NCBI GenBank assembly: GCA_964017185.1
Contig: OZ024880.1
Location: forward strand, 44,839,071 to 44,903,070
Length of the DNA stretch: 64,000 nucleotides
Direction of reading: 5' to 3'
Source: Rugalucina vietnamica
Lineage: Eukaryota > Mollusca > Bivalvia > Lucinida > Lucinidae
In this document: in pieces, positions 34,601 through 45,105 of the stretch
Position numbering within the stretch: position 1 is the stretch's first letter
Layout of the letters: the number at the start of each line of letters is the position of its first letter
Program-made: the position numbers and the translations under genes
The notes under the pieces: generated by a model
Database searches by the model: none
Told to the model about the DNA's origin: nothing
What the model saw: the letters and a program-made list of their open reading frames with translations, nothing else

Positions 34601-37600
34601 TATAGGTCAGGCAGTGCTAGCATGTTATGTTTTGAGCAAAAATAAGAAAAAAAAAATCAATCTGAAATTTTCAATTTTACACCAGTAAGAAATATGAGCC
34701 TCTGCCCCAGAAAACCAATAATTTGCATATGCGAAAACAATGGCGCAGATCTGAAAACAAAGGTGCAGATCAGCTTCCAGGTAACTGCGAAGCTGATCAG
34801 CGCCTTTGTTTTCCCTACACATATAGTACAATCCCTCTTCTTCGTAAATCCCAAAATTCAAGCTTCTAGCCTGCTACTGTTACTGTACAGGCTGAGTTTT
34901 GTCGGATCTGGTTCGAACCCCAAATTGTTGGTTTTCTCATGCAGCAGCATAACACATGATATTATAGGGTTATTGCACTGATATCGGTGAATATTGTCCC
35001 CGAGTTGGGATATCGAAGGACGCGAGCTTGCGAGCGTCCGTAGATATCCCAACGAGGGACAATATTCACCGATATCAGTGCGATAACCCTTTTATCATAT
35101 AGCTATAAATATCTGCTTCTCATATATGATGTTTTGTTGAGAGATAGCCTTACAAAATTGAAATATCTACACGACGGCCGCGATAAGATCCATAAGTGAT
35201 ATCATTTTTGCACTAGTGCAATATCAGATGATATCATTTTTGCACTGTTACTTTTTGGAAGCACATTTTGCAATTGAATCAATATTGCTGACATTTTTTT
35301 TTTTTTTTTTTTCGGCTTAAATTGCTTAAATCTGAAAGTGACAAACTTCAGCTGACGTTTCGGCCCGGTATGACGTCATATTCCATGCGACGTCAGATGA
35401 AGATGACGTCAGAGTTGACGTCCCAATTTTACAATTTTGCACGATGACCCTCAAGTCAAGAATTTGGCAATGTATCATAAAAAGAATATTTCGCTTTTAA
35501 CAAAGTGTGCAATATCAAGTAAGTGTGCAGATATCGCCTGATATCTGCACACTTGTTACTCGGCTTTTATCCCTAAGCTTTAATAATTTGATATTTATAG
35601 CTATATAATAATATATAAATATTGCGTGGACATGTTTTTTGTATTGTATTCTAGGAGAAAGACCTTGTTCACAAGCTGTTCAAAGTGCTAGCACCGCGAT
35701 ATGCTGAGTACCAAACATCATTCTGCAATTTTTATAAGCTGCCACAGGACTATCCCGGTAGACACAGTGCTACAAAAGCAATTCTAGAACTCAAAGGTAA
35801 GTCTGTGCACAGTGACTGTGTTGTAAGTTAGGAAATGTTTGCATGAATATTGGCTGAATTCAAAACCTCGCAAATAAATTAGAAATGGACAATTTGCATT
35901 TAATAATGGTCAAACAAAAAATTTGAATTTGCAGTATGTTGGATATTTGGCCAGGGCCCTTTTAAATGCTAATATTGGTAAAATTATTGAGTAAAGAGGG
36001 ACAGTAGGGAAAAGTGTCATCATGTTAAGCTAACTAAGCCATGCTCAAGTATATAACAAACCAGAGTAATCATGTTTAACATCTTTTGACTGTTTAGCAT
36101 CTCTCAGAAACATGAAAACTGTGATGTTTTTCAAAGGGTTTTTTGAATTTTTTTAGCAAAATATACTTTCTGGCATAAGGAATTGAGCCCTATCTTGGCC
36201 CCAAATTAGACTTTGAAAAAACACTGAATAAAGATATTGCGTAGCCATCACAGGTTTTCTAGCATTTTTTCTGACAATATTCATCAGGAAAATATGTCCT
36301 CAAAATGTGTACCTCCTCAAACTCACTTTTATATAGCAAAACTGGGTTATGCAGGGGTATACCTTTTTAGCTCACCTGAGCCGTTAGGCTCACAAGGTGA
36401 GCTTAGTTATAGGATGGCCATGATCCGGCGTCCGTCCGTCCGGCGTCCGTCGTCCGTCCGTCGTCCGTCCGTCCGTCCACAATTTCAAAGATCTTCTTCT
36501 CTGAAACCTCTTGGCCAACCAAAGCCAAATTTTATATGAAGCATCTATAGGAAGGGGGAACCAATGTGTATATAAGAAATCCAGGTCACATGACCAAGAT
36601 GGCCGCCATGCCCATATATGGTAAAAACCCTTCAAAAATCTTCTTCTCCAGAACCGGTGGACTGATTTCAACGAAACTTGGCATGAAGCATCGATGGCTC
36701 AAGCACTGCAATGTGTATATAAATCATGACCCTGTGATGACCTTGACCTATTTTACGGCAAGGTCAACATAGGTCGCCAATGCATTTGAATGGGGTAAAC
36801 TTTTAAAATGTCATTTAAAGTCATTTAAAGTGAAAGTCTTGCAGGAAATGGGCAGTAAGACTGAATATTAATGATTCTGAAAAAAAATTGGACCTCAGGG
36901 GCTCATATGCCCCCACCCCGGGGCAATATACATGTATATTACCATAATATTCAAACATCATCTCCTCTGAAATCGCTTGGCCAATCAAAGCCAAATTTTA
37001 TGTGAAGCATCAATAGGAAGGGTTTATCACTGTGTATATAAATAATCCAGGTCACATGACCAAGATGGCCGCAATGCCCATATATGGTATAAACCCTTCA
37101 AAAATCTTCTTCTCCAGAACCGGTGGATCGATTTCAAAGAAACTTGGCATGAAGCATTGATGGCTCAAGTACTACAATGTGTATATAAATCATGACCCTG
37201 TGATGACCTTGACCTTTTTTTAAGGCAAGGTCAACATAGGTCGCCAATGCATTTGAATAGAGAAAACTTTTAAAATGTCATTTAAAGTGAAAGTCTTGCA
37301 GGAAATGGGCAGTAGGACTGAATATTAATGATTTTGAAAAAAATTTGGACCCCAGGGGCTCATCTGCCCCCACCCTGGGGCAATATACATGTATATTACC
37401 ATAATATTCAAACATTCTTCTCCTCTGAAACCGCTTGGCGAATCAAAGCCAAATTTTATGTGAAGCATCTATGGAATGGGGGAATTAATGTATGTATAAA
37501 TTATCTAGTTCACATGACCAAGATGGCTGCCATGCCCATATAATGATATATGGTAAAAACCCTTCAAAAATCTTCTCCGAATCTGGTGGACCGATTTCAA

Positions 37601-40600
37601 AGAAACTTGGCATGAAGCATCAATGGCTGAAGTACTACAATGTGTATATAAATCATGACCCTGTGGTGACCTTGACCTATTTTACGACAAGGTCAACATA
37701 GGTCGCCAATGCATTGGAATGGGGTAAACTTTTAAAAAGTCATTTGAGGTGAAAATCTTGCAGGAAATGGGTAGTAGGACTAAATATTAATGATTCTGAA
37801 AAAAAAAAAAAAATTGACCTAAGGGCTCATATGCCCACACCCCGGGGCAATATACATGTATATTACCATAATATTCAAACATCTTCTCCTTTGAAACCAC
37901 TTGGCCAATTGAAGCCAAATTTTATGTGAGGCATCTATAGGATGGGGGAACCAATGTATATATTAATAATCTAGGTCACATGACCAAGATGGCCGCCATG
38001 CTCATATATGGTAAAAACCCTCCAAATATCTTCTTCTCTGAAAAATAGATTGATTTCAATGAAACTTGGCATGAAGCATCCATGGCTAAAGTACTACAAT
38101 GTGTATATAAATCATGACCCTGTGATGACCTTGACCAAGTTTATGGCAAGGTCAACATGGGTTGCCCATGCATTTGAATGGGAAAAACTGTTAAAATGTC
38201 ATTTGAAGGGAAAAGCCAGCAAGAAATTGGCAAATGGACAGAATATTGATTACTCTGAAAAAAGAAAACGGCCCAAGGGCTTCATCTGCCCCTGCACTGG
38301 GGTTAAATACCATAATATTCAAACGTTTATTGGTATATGCAGCAGACTCAGGTGAGCGTTTACAGGACCATTGGTCCTCTGGTTTCTTATTTTTGCTCCA
38401 AAATCAGATTATAGGTTCTAACTTGTACCCAGAATCTATGTTTTCAAGCAAAAATAAGAAAAATAGAAAAAAAAATTCAGTTTTTACAACTTAAGAAAAA
38501 TCTCTATATTACATGGACGTGTTTTCGTAATCTATGTTATTTTGTCTCTTCTGCGGCTTCAAGAAGATGTGTTGGTAGCGAACTTTGGTCTGTTTTGATT
38601 AAAAACTTATTCACAAATGTCCTTTTTTCTCTCATTTCTTCATATTAGGTAACCCCTACACCCCTGTGATCTATCAACACAGAAACAATGAGTCGTTGTT
38701 GTCCAATGCGTTACTGAGGGCGGCCAGAGAAAAAGACTTGAAAAACAGAGATAATAAAACTTTTTTCATGCTCATCTCAAATAATAGAACTTTTTAGCTC
38801 GCCTGCACGAAGTGCATAGAGCTATTGTAGTCACCTCGGTCGTGCGCGTTTACGTTTACGTGTGCGTCCGCGTCACACTTTCGGTTAAAGTTTTTTAAAA
38901 GTCTATATCTCTTGACCAAGTTGATGGATCAAGTTGATACTTTGCATGTTGCTAGATATTGGTCTGAAGTTTTACGCAGTACCATCATGACCCACCCTGG
39001 GTGACCTTGAGGTCAAGCTCACGGACTTAGAAATTTTGTGTTTAAGTTTTTGGTTAAAGTTTTTTAAAAGTCTATATCTCTTGACCATGTTGATGGATCA
39101 AGTTGATACTTTGCATGTTGCTAGATATTGGTCTGAAATTTTACGCAGTACCATCATGACCCACCCTGGGTGACCTTGAGGTCAAGCTCACGGACTTTTG
39201 TGTTTTAAGTTTTTGGTTAAAGTTTTTGTAAATAAAATATAAAGGTTTGATCCTTTGGAAGCAGTAAAAACATTCAAAGAGAGATAGTATGGACTATATT
39301 GCGCAATTTCGGGTAATGAACCCTCGTCAGTAGCCCTCTTTAAACCGGCAACGAACGCCAGACTATAATTGTGCTGCAATTTCGAGAATTTATACGAGGA
39401 GTCTAAATCAAAGACATATTCCTAAATTGGGTCAATAATTAAAAAATGCTTAGAAGTATGTTTCTAAACGCGAGTGTTATGACCCACCCTGGGTGACCTT
39501 GAGGTCAAGGTCACGGACTTAGAAATTTTGTGTTTAAGTTTTTGGTTAAAGTTTTTGTAAGTCTATATCTCTTGACCATATTGATGGATTGAGTTGATAC
39601 TTTGCGTGTTGCTAGATATTGGTCTGAAGTTTTATGCAGTACCATCATGACCCACTCTCTGTGACCTTGAGGTCAAGGTCACAGACTTAGAAATTTTGTG
39701 TTTAAGTTTTTGATTTAAGTTTTTGTAAGTCTATATCTCTGGACCATGTTGATTGATCGAGTTGAAACTTTGCATTTTGGTAGATATTGGTCTGAAGTTT
39801 TATGCAGTACCATCATGACCTACCCTGGGTGACCTTCAGGTCAAGGTCACAGACTTAGAAATTTTGTGTTAAATTTTTTGGTTAAAGTCTAAATCTCTTG
39901 AACATGTTGATGGATAAAGTTGATACTTGCATGTTGATAGATATTGGTCTCAGGTTTTATGCTGTACATCACAACTCACCTGGATGACCTTGAGATCAGG
40001 GTCACGGACTTGGAAGTTTTGTGTTTAAGTTTTGGTTAATGTTTTTATAAGTCTATATCTCTTGAACATGTAGATTGATCAAGTTGATACTTTGCATTGG
40101 TCTGAAGTTTTTTGTTGTACCATCATGACCCACCTGAGTGACCTTGAGGTCAAGGTCATGGGTCATAGATTTTAACAGATGTAGTGGCAAAGCACAAGTC
40201 AGGCGAGCTACGCTGTCCTTCGACAGCTCTTATTTCATGCTCAACTCATCTGAGACTAAAATTTAACCTGCTCATAAATGGTTGTTTTTTTAACATTTAC
40301 CAGCAGAATAAATTTCTGGTTTTATGGGTTATACCAAAAATTAAAATTAATTTGGGCTATTTCAGTATTTATAAGGAACTCAAATTTCATGCTCAGCTGA
40401 GTTGAGCATGAAAAAAGATTTATAACCTGGAGACCTAGATTCTGATACACAACAGACTGGTTGTTTAGATTCCTGCCTCTTATCTCTAAATAACATGTTT
40501 CTTCTTAATTTTAGGTAACCCCTACCCCCCTGTGATATATCAACACAGAAACAATGAGTCATTGTTGTCCAATGTGTTACTGAAGGCAGCCAGAGAAAGA

Positions 40601-40636
40601 GACTTGAAAAACAATAAACCTGATACTGATACATAA
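25502..40636 (+). CDS. MRPL17: Mitochondrial large-subunit ribosomal protein mL17 (four-exon gene)
   Basis: Joined exons 25502-25678, 28954-29025, 35655-35796 and 40515-40636 encode 170 residues, close to the 175 of human MRPL17. The protein is a structural component of the mitochondrial ribosome large subunit, homologous to bacterial bL17. Seen: a basic N-terminus, the L17 core LIRHERIEGNEERLDETRQY (residues ~37-56), GDKHKPTMKLADHWLL-EKDL (~68-87, across the exon 2/3 junction) and LFKVLAPRYAEYQ (~91-103). Junction phases are 0, 0 and 1, all with GT/AG borders. The introns total about 14.6 kb, nearly all transposon-derived. A damaged duplicate of the last exon lies at 38649. Confidence 0.93.
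26283..26620. mobile_element. P-family MITE, hAT-like ends
   Basis: Ends CAGTGTTAGAAATAAG and CTTATTTCTAACCCTG are inverted with one mismatch. They are flanked by a direct AAACTG (26277-26282 and 26621-26626). Inner stretches repeat AACTTGCCCC/GGGGGCAACCTG in both orientations. A CAG start and a target duplication of 6 bp or more suggest a hAT-type element; 8 bp would be expected. Confidence 0.7.
26774..27812. mobile_element. E element: six ~148-bp tandem units
   Basis: Opens with a hairpin (TATCGCACC, GCAGGGTGCGATA), then GTCCGTCCGTTCGTTCG. Units beginning GTCGAAGTTTGGTTTTCT follow at 26879, 27049, 27196, 27343, 27491 and 27638. Each contains GATAGCTGCGAGTCTGAAAC and TCACGGTCCACTGACTTTG. 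It closes with GCAGGTGCGATATCGACC and a CTCCGCGGAG hairpin. The first unit is about 22 bp longer. Confidence 0.85.
27838..27864. repeat. A-rich tract
   Basis: Run of A with one G. Confidence 0.9.
28954..29025 (+). CDS. MRPL17: mL17 exon 2
   Basis: Acceptor TTTCATTTTCAG and donor CTG|GTAGGT bound 24 whole codons: LINQAIIYGDKHKPTMKLAD, then HWLL. This is the L17 segment between the AEE helix of exon 1 and EKDL of exon 3. It is too short for routine open-frame searches. Confidence 0.9.
29087..29318 (-). mobile_element. B-family MITE (mL17 intron 2)
   Basis: Complement-oriented copy: GCGTCATAAAACCAACAATT at the left, AACACAAACCAGTC, the CAAAGACGCTGATCAGCTGT palindrome, and TTCGTTTTATGTGGC at the right. 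Confidence 0.8.
29566..29790 (+). mobile_element. K-family MITE, diverged
   Basis: GTGGGACAGAGGCAAACAGT, CATCCCATCTGGGACTATTC, AAAACCACTCCTG and AAGTCATTTCGTCATAAATT are in the same order as in 13411-13665. Bases ~29440-29560 before it look like a decayed J-family copy. Confidence 0.65.
29855..30110 (-). mobile_element. A-family hairpin MITE
   Basis: ATTACGAAAACTTGCCCATG at the left, ACGGACATATTTTCGTGATG at the right. The intact central stem has GTACACGTTAGAACCGCCTC and its complement. Confidence 0.9.
30413..31075 (-). mobile_element. D retroelement, 5'-truncated 3' region
   Basis: About 90% alike by eye to 11519-12160: AGGCGCAATCAGAAAAAGAT, AACGATCAGTAACACAAAGT, CCCGACGATGGAGATCC, GCCAAGCAACAGACAAGAAG. 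It stops at GAGTCTGACGCCCACCC, where the 11.5-kb copy continues into coding sequence, as expected for 5' truncation. Confidence 0.85.
31618..34462. mobile_element. C element: six ~453-bp tandem units
   Basis: 5' end TTAGCTCACCTGAGCC with a GGCTCTCAGGTGAGG hairpin partner, then a GGCGTCCGTCCGTCGG simple repeat. Six units follow, each with CACATGACCAAGATGGCCGC (31814, 32270, 32723, 33176, 33631, 34084) and CCTTGACCTATTTTACGGC. The 3' end is TTCAGGTGAGCGTTTACAGG, ACCATTGGTCCT hairpin and CTGG. The layout matches tandem-core nonautonomous elements described in bivalves (Helitron-like or pearl-type), which is inference. Confidence 0.85.
34622..34695 (+). mobile_element. A-family MITE right-half fragment
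   Basis: TATGTTTTGAGCAAAAATAA then GAAATTTTCAATTTTACA match the right half of A. The fragment is cut off by the B copy that starts at 34696. Confidence 0.65.
34696..34948 (+). mobile_element. B-family MITE with a partial internal duplication
   Basis: GAGCCTCTGCCCCAGAAAAC to TTTTCTCATGCAGCAGC. The left palindrome arm is partly repeated (AAACAATGGCGCAGATCTG, then AAACAAAGGTGCAGATCAG). Confidence 0.8.
34965..35610. mobile_element. Foldback element with a 50-bp-arm palindrome
   Basis: 34973-35086 is a near-perfect palindrome (GCACTGATATCGGTGAATAT ... with loop GAGCTTGCGAGC). Further right, ATAGCTATAAATATC (35098) and its complement (35590) are inverted, and GCAGATATC/GATATCTGC pairs occur. A poly-T run lies at ~35288-35312. 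Confidence 0.65.
35655..35796 (+). CDS. MRPL17: mL17 exon 3
   Basis: Acceptor TTGTATTCTAG, donor AAG|GTAAGT, 142 nt. It encodes EKDLVHKLFKVLAPRYAEYQ and continues to KAILELKG, ending in phase 1. VHKLFKVLAPRY is the most recognisable mL17 stretch. Confidence 0.93.
35797..36280. other. mL17 intron 3, unique part
   Basis: No repeat family recognised here. Confidence 0.5.
36281..38531 (+). mobile_element. A-family MITE interrupted by a C element
   Basis: The left part (36281-36366) runs from CATCAGGAAAATATGTCC to GCAGGGGTATACC. The right part (38385-38531) resumes at TTCTTATTTTTGCTCC and ends GACGTGTTTTCGTAAT. The C insertion falls in the T run of family A. Confidence 0.85.
36367..38384. mobile_element. 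C element: four ~460-bp tandem units
   Basis: Same 5' end (TTAGCTCACCTGAGCC), the same CGTCCGTCC repeat and the same 3' end (ACAGGACCATTGGTCCTCTGG) as 31618-34462. Units contain CACATGACCAAGATGGCnGC at 36587, 37056, 37515 and 37977. Short open frames from ATGACCAAGATGG recur in several units. Confidence 0.88.
38649..38797 (+). pseudogene. Duplicate mL17 terminal exon (4a), disrupted
   Basis: After an acceptor TTCTTCATATTAG the sequence repeats exon 4b almost base for base through the codons for RERDLKN-like AREKDLKN. It then departs into J-family sequence, reading TFFMLISNNRTF to TAG at 38795. That stop lies within the TTTTTAGCTC start of the G element. The lost tail of the exon reappears beyond the insertion at ~40426-40455 (GATTCTGATACACAACAGAC). 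It could still act as an alternative last exon with a changed C-terminus, but most likely it is dead. Confidence 0.75.
38791..40227. mobile_element. G element: ~172-bp tandem units
   Basis: 5' end TTTTTAGCTCGCCTGCACGA with a GTGCATAGAGC partner, then GCGTTTACGTTTACGTGTGC. Units follow with CTATATCTCTTGACCA, GATATTGGTCTGAAG and GGGTGACCTTGAGGTCAAG. The 3' end is GTGGCAAAGCACAAGTCAGG, a GCTGTCCTTCGACAGC hairpin and TCTTA. A LINE fragment is nested at 39215-39400. Confidence 0.85.
39215..39400 (-). mobile_element. LINE fragment nested in G
   Basis: The minus translation YSLAFVAGLKRATDEGSLPE, then IAQYSPYYLSLNVFTASKGS, matches 10155-10290 of the plus-strand LINE. It interrupts a G unit. Confidence 0.75.
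40228..40425. mobile_element. J-family MITE
   Basis: TTATTTCATGCTCAACTCAT at the left and GAGTTGAGCATGAAAAAAGA then TTTATAACC at the right; inner CCTGCTCATAAATG. Same family as 15656-15878. Confidence 0.75.
40515..40636 (+). CDS. MRPL17: mL17 exon 4b (terminal exon)
   Basis: Acceptor TTCTTCTTAATTTTAG. The GT completes the glycine codon split after exon 3, then NPYPPVIYQHRNNESLLSNV and LLKAARERDLKNNKPDTDT follow to TAA at 40634. It is chosen as the true last exon because it keeps an undisturbed C-terminus and stop. Confidence 0.88.
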
Positions 40637-40874
40637 CAGAATGGTTGTTCGGAATGATTTCAGAGTGAAAATTTTTTGAAACAGTGAACTGCCTGAAAGT
40701 TGGGCAAATTGTAATTGACATACAAGTGTATTCGTTGAAAACTTATCAAGGAGTAAGCTATGAGCAAGACGTGTAATTGACTAGACTTCTCTGGATCTAT
40801 CAGGTTTCTACAGGCTGTCGGTTTACAAAAACTTGCATTCCAACATACATTATTGTCTTTTTCTTTTCATTAAT

Positions 40875-41141
40875 TCTAATGAAACATGTCCGTGTAATGT
40901 ATACCCCCTTGAACCCCACTTTTATATAGTAAAACTGGGGTATGCAGGGGTATACCTATTTTTCTTATTTTTGCTCCAAAACATAGATTGTGGGTACTCG
41001 TTAGAACCGCCTCAGCGAGGCGGTTCTACGTGTACCCACAATCTATGTTTTGAGCAAAAATAAGAAAAATATCAACATATTTCTCAATTTCTGGTACTGA
41101 AAAAAATCTCTATATATTGCATGGGCAAGCTTTCGTAATGT
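40875..41141 (+). mobile_element. A-family hairpin MITE
   Basis: CTAATGAAACATGTCCGTGT at the left, GGGCAAGCTTTCGTAATG at the right, with an intact stem including TTAGAACCGCCTCAGCGAGG. Confidence 0.9.
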
Positions 41142-41643
41142 CTAACGAAACCGTCATTGTGCACATGGACAATTATACACAGGAAAAGAAATTGCATACA
41201 AAAGAGCATGCATGCATTTGTGATGTCACATAAAAACTGTTAGCTATACTGCGATTGAATCCTTATTATTACTTTAATTAACATGCCAAACGATCTTAAC
41301 AGGTGTTTATTTACAAAGAGAAAGATGTGTATTAATGAGGTAATTATCATGAGGGAGGGCTGTTAATATACTGCTCTTATTTGTGCTTGTTACAGGGCAT
41401 ATCGCAAAAATTGATGTCATCTTGAAATGTGCATTTGATTTAATGTTATATCATGATGTCATGATGACGAAGTTTACCCCAGATGCAACATTTTTAAAAC
41501 ATCCTTAGCTAATGTCATTTTCCGTACCATTTTAGGTGCACAAATTTTTGCTAAACCCTGGCAATTTCTAAAAGTTTTCACATGAAATAGTTGTATTATG
41601 CAATAATAACAATCAAACATGTTATTTCTGATGCATAAATGCC
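41142..41643. other. Unannotated sequence
   Basis: Downstream flank of mL17. No gene or repeat family recognised. Confidence 0.5.
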
Positions 41644-41935
41644 CAGTCATTTGTAACCATGTCCCCCCACCCCAGAGGAATAGTGGGGACTATGACTTTT
41701 GGTCCAGCAAATCCCTACTAAAAGCCCCACCCTGCGGGGACTGCTCTTTGGTAAAACCACTGCTGTTTTTCCCCGCAGCCTGATCTTTTCATTTCACCGC
41801 CCTTTTGGCCTACATTAAGCAAACCCCGGGTATTTCCCCCACACTGCCATGGCAAAACTTTTGTCAAAGCCCCGCTCATTTTCACGGCTATCCCCCCTCC
41901 CCAGGGGGATGGAGTGTCATGGTTACAAATGACTG
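41644..41935. mobile_element. N-family MITE
   Basis: Terminal inverted repeats CAGTCATTTGTAACCATG and CATGGTTACAAATGACTG are a perfect 18-bp match. The interior is rich in CCCCAC/GTGGGG and AAAGCCCC. No target duplication is clear. Confidence 0.85.
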
Positions 41936-42009
41936 GCGCATAACATCTACACTGCCCCTTGGGAGTGTTGAACCCTCACCTTTAAGGTTCGGGTTTCAGT
42001 GCCTCCCCT

Positions 42010-44934
42010 CACTACTGCAAGAACAACCATGAATCAGCCATGAAAAACTCATGGCTTGAGCCATTAACATCATCCATTAAAAGCGACATTGTGATGGGCA
42101 TTAATAAACCATCAAAATGCCATTACTATACCATTAAATATTCTTAATGGGAGAGTTATGGCCATTACAGAAGTAATTCATGGCCATTAATGGACGAATG
42201 CCACCATTACTTTTTTCAGGATGAATTACTGGGGAAATAATGACCATTACAAAACTGAATACTGATGGGCATTAATTTTTTAATGGTAGCCATGATTTTT
42301 TTAATAATTGCTAAAGTCATGACCCATTACTATTTTTCATGGCATCATTTAATGGGCAGTGGCCATTAAAAGGGACATTGTGATGGGCATGAGTTTGGAT
42401 TAATGGGAAAGAATTTTTTTCCATTGCTAAACCATGCCCATTATCCATAAACCCTCAAATAAATTAAATGGGCATTAAAAATAAAATGGCTCAAAATACC
42501 TGCCTGGAAATGGCCATAAAAATTTATTTGCATTTTTTTTCATAGCCAAACCATGCCCATTATTGTTAACCCCTTAAATATTGTTAATGGGCATGAATTT
42601 TCTAATGGCTAAACAATCGGAAAAAATCCCAGTAATGAGCCAAAAATGATGGACATTGAAGTTTTTTAATGCCCATCATAATATACCCCATGCCCATTTT
42701 TGTTACCCTAAAATGTGGTTAATGGACATTAAATAACTTATGACCAAACAATGGAGCCATTATAATTTATTTTGGAGGGGGGATGCTAATGGCCATAAAA
42801 TGGACATGTCCATTATTGTTACCCGGTAAATGTGGTTAATGGGCATCAAATTTGTAATGGTCAAAAATGGACATTAACCTAAATCATGTCCATAATTCCC
42901 CCCCCCCCCATTTAAATGTAGTAAAAGGGCATTCACTTATAAATGTCCAAACAAAGGGTGGGGGGGACAGGTCCAGTAATGGGTCGAAAATAATGGCAAC
43001 AAAAATAATGGCCATTATGAAATGGGGGAAGGGACTGTTATAGGCCATTAATCTAGACCATGTCCATAGGCTGTGCAGTGTAGACCCTGACAAGAGCCCT
43101 GAATCAAGAATTACTGTTGAATCATATTATGGCTTTCATGCACATTATTGCTAGACTTAATTGCCAAATCTTAACATGGTGAAAGAGCTATCAAGAGCCT
43201 AGGACTATTAATAAAGAGCAAGGAGTCATATAAGCAAATTGCTACTGAGAACAACCAACACAGTTGCAATCAATAAAGGGAGGGGATGGGTTTGCTACCA
43301 TCTATTTGGTTGTTTCAATGGCCTGTTTGCATTGGAAGGATGTACCCAGAAAGTGTCTCTGAAATGAAATTCAGGCCAGAATATGGAATCTAACATGCCC
43401 GAGCCAGACACATCTGCAGTATGATAAATAAGAGCAACATGTACAAATGTTCATATTTCAGCAAATTTGCATCAAAGTTCTTCTAAAATGCTTACCTGCA
43501 AGGCAGCAAGTGTAACAAGTCCTAGCTTATATCAATTTATCTTTCCAGAAATGTTCATTGAATTTCATTCTGCACAATTTTCTACATAAGCTTTGCCTTG
43601 ACCATTTTCTATCAATGTTTTTGCAGTTTTCTCTTCCTGTTAGCATCTCTTAGCCTGTCTGCAGTTTATTCTTCAAGTTTTTTGTTTATAGGCATTCTGA
43701 TGCCTTAGATATTTGAAGATTTGTTCAGTCTAGATATCTGTTTACTTTCTCAAATTATGTGAAACAGGAAAAGGAAGTGAGGTCAGATGGCATGGGATTA
43801 TGGGTAATCAGCATCATTCATGGGTGATTGCTTGGCTTGAATAAATGTTCATGGTAGTTAATGAATAAATGTTCATGGTAGTTAATGGGCATGAATCAAA
43901 ATGAAAGAAGTTAAAACCTTTAGGTATTTTATTCATCCCCATTACAAACAAAGTTAATGCACATGAATTATCTAATTCAGAATTCAAGGTAACATTAATG
44001 GCCATAATTAATCGTCAAGAGTTTTTTTAATGTCTATGATTTTAGCAACTTTTATAATGGCCATTATTTGTTACTGTTTGGTATTTAGTGGCCATCATTA
44101 GTGGGTGATTGATGGGCATGAATAAATTGTCATGGTAGTTAATGGGCATGAATCAAAATCAAAGAAGTTGAAACTTTCCTCAGTATTTCTTTCATCCCCA
44201 TAACAAACAAAGTGAATGCCCATGAATGGTCTGATTCAGAATTCAATGATATATTAATGGCCATAATTAATCATCAAGAGTTTTTTAATGCCAATGTTTT
44301 TAGCAACTTTTTATAATGGTCATTATTTGTTTCTATTTGGTTTTTGATGGCCATCATCAGTTGGTGATTGATGGACATGAATAAATGTTCATGGTAGTTA
44401 ATGGGCACAAATCAAAGTGAAAGAAATTGAAACTTTTCTCGGTATTTCTTTCATCCTCAGTACAAACAAAGTTAATGCCCCATGAATGGCCTGATTCAGA
44501 ATTCAATGATATATTTATGGCCATGATTAATCGCCATAGGTTTTTAATGCCAGTGACTTTTAGCAATCTTTATTATGGCCATTATTTGTTACTTTTTTAT
44601 ATTTAATGGCCATCTTTCATGGGTGATTGATGGGCATGAATAAATGTTCATGGTAGTCGATGGGCATGAATAAAGCTAAAACAAGAAGTAATGGCCCATT
44701 ACTTCTTTAATGCCTATACCTTTATGCCGCAACATTATATCAATCTGCATTCCATGTCTTTTTAATGGTAAAATCTTGATTTAATGGCCATAAGTTAGCA
44801 TTTTAATGGCTAAAGGTTTTACCCATTAATTTTTTTCTGCAAAGACTAATGGCTCCTTTTAATGGTTTTTGGTATATTCATGGGTCATTAATGGTATTTT
44901 AACAGGACTTTAATGGTACCCTTTTGCAGTAGTG
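42010..44934. mobile_element. CACTA-type nonautonomous DNA transposon (2925 bp)
   Basis: CACTACTGCAA at the left and TTGCAGTAGTG at the right form 11-bp inverted repeats, flanked by a direct CCT (42007-42009 and 44935-44937). CACTA ends and a 3-bp duplication are the hallmark of the CACTA (EnSpm/CMC) superfamily. No transposase frame is present. About three quarters of the interior is a dense field of degenerate ATGGCCATTA/TAATGGGCAT motifs in both orientations, reminiscent of the subterminal transposase-binding repeats of CACTA elements but far more extensive. A ~270-bp unit (GGGTGATTGATGGGCATGAA) repeats about three times from 43823 to 44690. A central ~700 bp (43090-43790) is motif-poor. 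Confidence 0.8.
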
Positions 44935-45105
44935 CCTGGGACCCAACAGAGTAAATGCATAGAAGATTATGATTGATCCCTATATTGAAAGCGTGCCAAT
45001 ATTCTTCTTCAGTGGTTTTGTTAAAAATGGAGAATTTTTTTCTGTACCGTGAATTATTTTTTAATTGTGTGTGATGTTGCCTGGCAGAGATGTCTAGTGA
45101 TATTT

